Below, piece by piece: positions 59,264 through 64,000 of a stretch of DNA of 64,000 bases (positions are counted from its first letter, which is position 1; each line of letters opens with the position of its first letter). The DNA comes from Desulfurococcaceae archaeon (lineage in GTDB: Archaea > Thermoproteota > Thermoprotei_A > Sulfolobales > Desulfurococcaceae): NCBI GenBank assembly GCA_028275705.1, contig JAPWUD010000003.1:1-64000 (forward strand), read 5' to 3'. A program made the translations under genes and the position numbers. Under the pieces are notes generated by a model that did no database searches, was not told the origin of the DNA, and saw only the letters and a list, made by a program, of their open reading frames with translations.

Positions 59264-59539
59264 GTGTTGCCCATGAGTTGTGAAATCTGTGGATTAAAAC
59301 AAGCAGAGTATACTTGTAGAATATGTGGTAGGAGAGTCTGTAGTGAAGACTATGATTACGAAGAAAGGGTTTGCTTAGTGTGTAAACACACACTGTGTCA
59401 AATATGTAGAAGGCAGTTATCAATCGCTACATGTAAGTACTGTAGGAGAGCAGCGTGTGAGGATTGCTTAATACAGGTATCACTCCATGAATACGTATGT
59501 GTAGAGTGTTATAGGAGAATACATGGTGGTAGAGAGTGA
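59264..59539 (+). CDS. Small Cys-rich zinc-finger protein (B-box-like)
   Basis: Repeated CxxC pairs over 91 aa. Confidence 0.75.
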   Translation: MLPMSCEICGLKQAEYTCRICGRRVCSEDYDYEERVCLVCKHTLCQICRRQLSIATCKYCRRAACEDCLIQVSLHEYVCVECYRRIHGGRE

Positions 59540-60525
59540 AAACAGGGAAGCTACCATGGGATAAAGTGGCGAGTTTACTCTCACGACTCCCCGTAGACGA
59601 CATAGATTTAGTTATGGGTCCATCGCAGGGTGAAGATGCAGCGGTTATTAGAGTTAGGGATGGATTCCTAGTAGTACATGCAGATCCTATAACTACCGGT
59701 GTAAAACACGCTGGATACCTAGCTGTACACGTTGCGGCAAACGATATTGCTGTTAGAGGTGTTAAACCAAGGTGGTTTCTCCCAGTTATATTGTTCCCAG
59801 AGGCCTTTAGTGAAGTGGAGATTGATGAGTTCTTTAGCGACATAGGTAAAGCTCTACGAGAGATCGGGGGTGTGGTGGTGGGTGGTCATACGGAGGTTAC
59901 ACCTGGTATAAATAGACCTATAATCTCGATGACTGCAGCAGGCTTCACTACGTCTAGAATTATACTAACCCGCGACGCTAGACCAGGCGATGTACTATAC
60001 GTTGTGGGTAGAGTTGGAGGTGAAGGGGCAGGGATTATAGCGTGGGACTTCCTAGAGGTCCTCTTGGAGAGGAATATAGAGGCTTGGATAATTGAGGAGG
60101 CTAGGAAATACATGTATCAGATAAGCATAGTTAACACAGCATTGGGGATAAGGGATTATGTTTCAGCTATGCATGACGCCACGGAGGGTGGTGTTTTACA
60201 GGCGCTTAGAGAACTAGCAGTCGCAAGTGGTGGTAGGGCAGTCATTGATGTTGATAAATTAAAAATCGATGAACCAGTGGAGGCTATAACTAAGGCTGTG
60301 AATCTAGATCCTTTGAGGATACTGAGTAGTGGGTGTATTGTTGCAAGCGTACCTCCAAGCAGTGTAGGGGGATTTGAGAAAGCAGTTGAAGAGTTGAGGG
60401 TTCAATATAGTCGAGTAGGTTACATGGAGAGGGGGAGTGGAGAAGTAGTTTTAAAAAAGGGTAGCGTGGTTTTAGATGTAGTTGATAGAGATATAGTAGA
60501 TGAGATTTATAAATTATGGATTTGA
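59536..60525 (+). CDS. AIR synthase-related (PurM/HypE/ThiL superfamily) protein
   Basis: GPSQGEDAAVIRV, ADPITTG, GGHTEVTPGI, MHDATEGGVLQAL. Confidence 0.85.
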   Translation: MKTGKLPWDKVASLLSRLPVDDIDLVMGPSQGEDAAVIRVRDGFLVVHADPITTGVKHAGYLAVHVAANDIAVRGVKPRWFLPVILFPEAFSEVEIDEFFSDIGKALREIGGVVVGGHTEVTPGINRPIISMTAAGFTTSRIILTRDARPGDVLYVVGRVGGEGAGIIAWDFLEVLLERNIEAWIIEEARKYMYQISIVNTALGIRDYVSAMHDATEGGVLQALRELAVASGGRAVIDVDKLKIDEPVEAITKAVNLDPLRILSSGCIVASVPPSSVGGFEKAVEELRVQYSRVGYMERGSGEVVLKKGSVVLDVVDRDIVDEIYKLWI

Positions 60526-60541
60526 TTCAACGAATTGGTGA

Positions 60542-61075
60542 TTGCTCTTGGAGACTGTGACTCTAGTGCAGGGGTTTGAAGTAGGGTTGAAGACGCTTAG
60601 ATCATTCATAGCCAACATACGGAGCAATGTACTCAAGTCTGAGGAGGTTGATAAGAAAACACTTGCCGTGGTTTCAAGGCTTGTAGAGCTCTTAGAGAAA
60701 ACTGAAAGTGCTCTAGATGCATTAGCTAAGAAATTAGAAGGTGAGGAGAGGGGATTTGTAGAGCTTTCATCGTATTTCTACGTGTTTAGAGCTGGGGGAG
60801 ATGTGATCCTGCTTAGAACAAGACCGGAGCACGTAGTGATTTCAATTAACCTTGAGAATAAAACAGTAACAATTAAGACTAGGAAAGGATCTATTAGTGT
60901 AGCCTCTAATGGATTCTCGGCGAGAGCGAGGGGGATTTCACTAGAGATCACTCCCACTACTCCAGAGGGGTTTATAGAGAGAAGAGATGAGCTTAGAGCG
61001 GTCTTGGGGGTACTTGAAAAAAGCATCTATAGGCGTCTAATATCCTATATTGAGCAAAAAACAATTAGGAAGTAG
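60542..61075 (+). CDS. Hypothetical helical/beta protein
   Basis: 177-aa ORF immediately downstream of the PurM-like gene. Confidence 0.6.
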   Translation: MLLETVTLVQGFEVGLKTLRSFIANIRSNVLKSEEVDKKTLAVVSRLVELLEKTESALDALAKKLEGEERGFVELSSYFYVFRAGGDVILLRTRPEHVVISINLENKTVTIKTRKGSISVASNGFSARARGISLEITPTTPEGFIERRDELRAVLGVLEKSIYRRLISYIEQKTIRK

Positions 61076-61094
61076 AGAATATTGCTTGAAAAAG

Positions 61095-61724
61095 CTAAGC
61101 TGTCGTAGTGGTTTGCCCAGTACTTGGAGTTGGCAGGGCTTTCGGTAACTCTGCGAATCTCTCCCTCATCTTCTGCTCTGCGACAATCTTTGCCTCTTCT
61201 AGTATCTTCTTTGCCTCTACGTCTACGCCTACATCTACACTTATACCGAGGTCTGCCATTGACTCTCCCATAGCGGTTTCCAGCTCCCTCACGGCAACCT
61301 GTAGATCGATCCAAACGTCTGGAGCAATGTTCTTGACTATCCCCACAGCCTCCCTCATTACTCCAATTACTGGTGCAACCTCGTTGACTGCACCTCCATA
61401 GATCAAGAACGTCTCGAGTTTTAGTGATGCGTGCTCTAGTGCATACTGGACTGTTAAGAGCTGCTTACTAATCTTTCTAATCTCAGCTACTTCACCAGCG
61501 TACATCTTTGCCCTAGTCTCATCCTTCTTCATTAAGGCATCTACAATGTTCTCGAATAGAATCTTATCTCTCTCAGATAATTTCTCAATGTAGTTGTTTA
61601 TTCTACCCATAGCGGTTTTAAGCCTGTACTGTGCGAGTATAACCTTCTTCTCCATGGAGTCCTCCTGATTTGTGAACAACTTCTTGATCTTATCCCCTAT
61701 AGTCTCCTCCTTCCTCCAAGCCAT
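61095..61724 (-). CDS. Snf7/ESCRT-III family protein (CdvB paralogue)
   Basis: KKVILAQYRLKTAMGRINNYIEKLSERDKILFENIVDALMKKDETRAKMYAGEVAEIRKI. Confidence 0.9.
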   Translation of the reverse strand: MAWRKEETIGDKIKKLFTNQEDSMEKKVILAQYRLKTAMGRINNYIEKLSERDKILFENIVDALMKKDETRAKMYAGEVAEIRKISKQLLTVQYALEHASLKLETFLIYGGAVNEVAPVIGVMREAVGIVKNIAPDVWIDLQVAVRELETAMGESMADLGISVDVGVDVEAKKILEEAKIVAEQKMRERFAELPKALPTPSTGQTTTTA

Positions 61725-61794
61725 ACATTTATCCCGTAAAGGCTATCGCAATTGATAGGCTTTTAAAGCCCTGGAGCGTTCCGTAATCAAGGTA

Positions 61795-61838
61795 TTTTGC
61801 AACTGAAAGCCCACCTTAAAAGGCGGGGTTGGAGGTGA
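61795..61838. mobile_element. Solo IS605-end-like hairpin remnant
   Basis: tttgcaactgaaagcccaccttaaaaggcggggttggaggt; aligns with reverse complement of 49254-49292 (tttacaactgaaagc...gggcggggaggaggt). Confidence 0.5.
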
Positions 61839-61872
61839 AAGCTTATAAACATTCACTATTTACTGATTTTTG

Positions 61873-62067
61873 GTGATAAGCATTAAAGTCTTTGAGCCAG
61901 TGGCGGTGATAAACAGTTTATTAATAACCCCGAGTCCTAGTTTGGATAGGGGTAATTTGCCGGAGACTCGGCTTGGGATTAAATCACGAAAACAGGGGGA
62001 TGTAATCCTAAACCTTCCAGCACTAGCAAGAATCCACACTATTCACGGCGGGGAGGAGGTCAGTTGA
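61873..62067 (+). CDS. Small hypothetical protein
   Basis: GTG start candidate; overlaps the next ORF start. Confidence 0.4.
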   Translation: MISIKVFEPVAVINSLLITPSPSLDRGNLPETRLGIKSRKQGDVILNLPALARIHTIHGGEEVS

Positions 62068-62351
62068 GTATAGAGCAGTATGTAACCTGCACAGAGAACT
62101 GCACTCTGAGATATGTTGAAGCAATGGCGATGATAGGTCTACTACAAGAAGCCCGTGTAGATAACTGTGAAAAACCCCGCTTCAAGAGAATAATTGCTAC
62201 ACTATATAATGGTCGATTAGTTTCAACTATGTGTTACTTCGAGGACGAGGTACACCACTCCATTAGAATAATACAATTCTACATTAATCTAGCCAGGAAA
62301 AACAACGCTATTGGAAAACTCGCCATAGTTGAGGCGAAGCGGGAGGAGTAA
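62064..62351 (+). CDS. Small hypothetical protein
   Basis: 95-aa ORF, TTG start overlapping the previous stop (TTGA). Confidence 0.5.
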   Translation: MSIEQYVTCTENCTLRYVEAMAMIGLLQEARVDNCEKPRFKRIIATLYNGRLVSTMCYFEDEVHHSIRIIQFYINLARKNNAIGKLAIVEAKREE

Positions 62352-62381
62352 ACTTAATTAATCCAAGTAAGCATGAAAAAA

Positions 62382-62438
62382 CATGATGATGAGCGGTATT
62401 ACCAGTGATTAGTGAACGGGCCCCAGAGGCTGAGTTGG
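62382..62438 (+). ncRNA. Candidate box C/D sRNA
   Basis: C ATGATGA (62386-62392), 12 nt, D' GTGA (62405-62408), 3 nt, C' GTGAACG (62412-62418), 11 nt, D CTGA (62430-62433). Confidence 0.5.
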
Positions 62439-62463
62439 AATTTGATATACAGGGGGTTTTAAA

Positions 62464-62670
62464 TTGCCGAGCACTATTCCAATGACGATGACTAGTTCTC
62501 CTTATACGTCGACAAATACACAGTCCCAGACAGGTTTTAGTGGAGGATGCGATTTCATATTACTTGTCGTCTTAATGGCCTCGATCGCTATATCCCTAAT
62601 AGTTATTTTGCTTGATTGGAGGATGAGTAAGAAGCGGAGCACTAGTACTAGAAGAGAACTCTATTCTTAG
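62464..62670 (+). CDS. Small single-TM protein
   Basis: Ser/Thr-rich N-terminus, one TM (FILLVVLMASIAISLIVILL), basic tail. Confidence 0.45.
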   Translation: MPSTIPMTMTSSPYTSTNTQSQTGFSGGCDFILLVVLMASIAISLIVILLDWRMSKKRSTSTRRELYS

Positions 62671-62686
62671 TGGACATTGGTTAATT

Positions 62687-63640
62687 TTACCTCTCTGTTT
62701 TTACACTATTTGCTAGGTGTGATCCATCACAGCTTGGGGCACTATGGAAGTCCAGGAATCCCTCTCTACATGTTGCATAAGTTAGGTTGTGTTTTTTAGC
62801 TTGCTTAATTACTGGTTCTAGTAGTTGCCTTCTCATATTGGATGGTAGGTAGTAGTATCCGTGTATGAATACCCCCTTCTCTCTGAATAACTCACTTATT
62901 CTCCAACCTACTCCATCTGGGAGCCTGCTTCTCAGTCTCTTCAAGCTATCCCACTTCGCTTTATAAGTAGATGTAACTATGTGTTGTGCTCCAGCATCAG
63001 CTACTGTATCAACGAGTTCTAATAATTCTCCGGGGTCGTCGTTTATAAATGGTATTATGGGGTCTACACGTACACCCACGGGTACTCCATGCTCTGCGAG
63101 TATTCTTAGTGATTTAAGTCTATCACGGGGGTCTGGGGCTCCCGGCTCTATTGTCTTAGCTAATTCGCTATTTAGAGTAGTAATGGTGAGCATTACAGCG
63201 CTGTTTGAGTTTGCGAGAATATCAATGTCTCTCACAACTATATCCGACTTCGTAGTTATGAGTATTCTAAATCCACCTCCACTCAATAGCTCTAGGGCTT
63301 TCCTCGTGAGACCCATGAGCTTCTCTATTGGGGGGTATGGGTCACTACTAGTGCTTAGCTCTATGATAGAGCCTCTGGGTATTACTGAAATGTCCCTTGC
63401 GAGCTTCACGAGTAGTCTCTCCTTTGGTCTACTAGGTTTTAATCCAATATACGATGTAGCATAGCAGTAGAGGCAGTAGTGGCTACAACCCGTGTAAGGG
63501 TGTAGACTATACTTCCTTGGACAAGTACATAGAGGAGACTTCCACGGGTCAAACTCCCTAACAACACTTAGATTCTTCAATGGAGTCAACACCGTGAATA
63601 GAGAGGTGTACCCCGCCCGACCGACCTCCTTCATCTTCAT
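62687..63640 (-). CDS. SPL-like radical SAM protein
   Basis: YTGCSHYCLYCYATSY, ELSTSSDPYPPIEK, ITTKSD. Confidence 0.85.
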   Translation of the reverse strand: MKMKEVGRAGYTSLFTVLTPLKNLSVVREFDPWKSPLCTCPRKYSLHPYTGCSHYCLYCYATSYIGLKPSRPKERLLVKLARDISVIPRGSIIELSTSSDPYPPIEKLMGLTRKALELLSGGGFRILITTKSDIVVRDIDILANSNSAVMLTITTLNSELAKTIEPGAPDPRDRLKSLRILAEHGVPVGVRVDPIIPFINDDPGELLELVDTVADAGAQHIVTSTYKAKWDSLKRLRSRLPDGVGWRISELFREKGVFIHGYYYLPSNMRRQLLEPVIKQAKKHNLTYATCREGFLDFHSAPSCDGSHLANSVKTER

Positions 63641-63757
63641 CTCCCGGGTGGGATTTCTAGAGGTGTGAGGGGGCGGGGTTGTTTATAGCTTAGTGTCTAC
63701 CTGGCTAATAAGTATTATTTATAATAGCTTTGTAGATTAGATATTTGAGGGAATTAG

Positions 63758-64000
63758 ATGGTTTCTGGGCCTACTCGGGATGCTGTTATACAGATTGTGG
63801 ACTATGTCTCGAAGGCTATTGAGTTAATTAGTGATAGTGAGAAAGACTCTATGATAGACCTCTTGTTGAATGCGAGGAAGGAGGGTAGGAGAATATTTGT
63901 TGTTGGCGCTGGGAGGAGTGGTTTAGTTGCAAAGGCTTTTGCTATGAGGCTTACACACATGGGCTTCGACGTGTATGTTATCGGAGAAACCATTACCCCA
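63758..64000 (+). CDS. phi: 6-phospho-3-hexuloisomerase (SIS domain), truncated by window end
   Basis: MVSGPTRDAVIQIVDYVSKAIELI...RRIFVVGAGRSGLVAKAFAMRLTHMGFDVYVIGETITP; no stop before window end, so absent from ORF track. Confidence 0.88.
   Translation, partial: MVSGPTRDAVIQIVDYVSKAIELISDSEKDSMIDLLLNARKEGRRIFVVGAGRSGLVAKAFAMRLTHMGFDVYVIGETITP

Noticed and set aside
1-64000. CRISPR array, toxin-antitoxin or restriction-modification defence locus
   Set aside because: No regularly spaced repeats and no recognisable Cas, MTase or nuclease partners were found; the SF2 helicase stands alone.

Overview
The window is a gene-dense archaeal chromosome segment, almost certainly from a hyperthermophilic Thermoproteota (Desulfurococcales-like). 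The lineage is inferred from CC1-like and eL38 proteins, ESCRT-III/Cdv, Pth2, aIF and NMD3 genes, and intron-rich tRNAs. It holds about 70 protein genes: translation superoperons (L10/L1/L11/NusG/SecE/FtsY/prefoldin/LX/aIF6/L31e/L39e/S19e/Rpp21, and aIF2beta/NMD3/aIF1A/RIO1/Dim2), an anaerobic DNA-precursor cluster (NrdD, NrdG, ThyX, Dcd), feoAB with a DtxR-type regulator, HPS and PHI, a CDC48-type ATPase, and a TnpB-like protein cut by the left edge. There are eight tRNA genes, and seven carry an intron at position 37/38. I found no CRISPR array, rRNA operon or obvious defence island. The observations most worth a second look are: (1) a full-length GlmS whose N-terminal Cys nucleophile and oxyanion-loop Asn are both replaced; (2) an intein placed directly in front of the NrdD active-site CCR motif, with its first LAGLIDADG acidic residue replaced by Gly; (3) a near-identical 14-nt intron in tRNA-Val(UAC) and tRNA-Arg(CCU), while their closest paralogues lack it; (4) two unannotated box C/D sRNA candidates plus a guide-like tRNA-Trp intron; (5) solo IS605-like end hairpins far from any TnpB; (6) a palindrome at the feoA promoter and an 11-mer repeated upstream of nrdD. 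No complete undescribed system can be proven from sequence reading alone.
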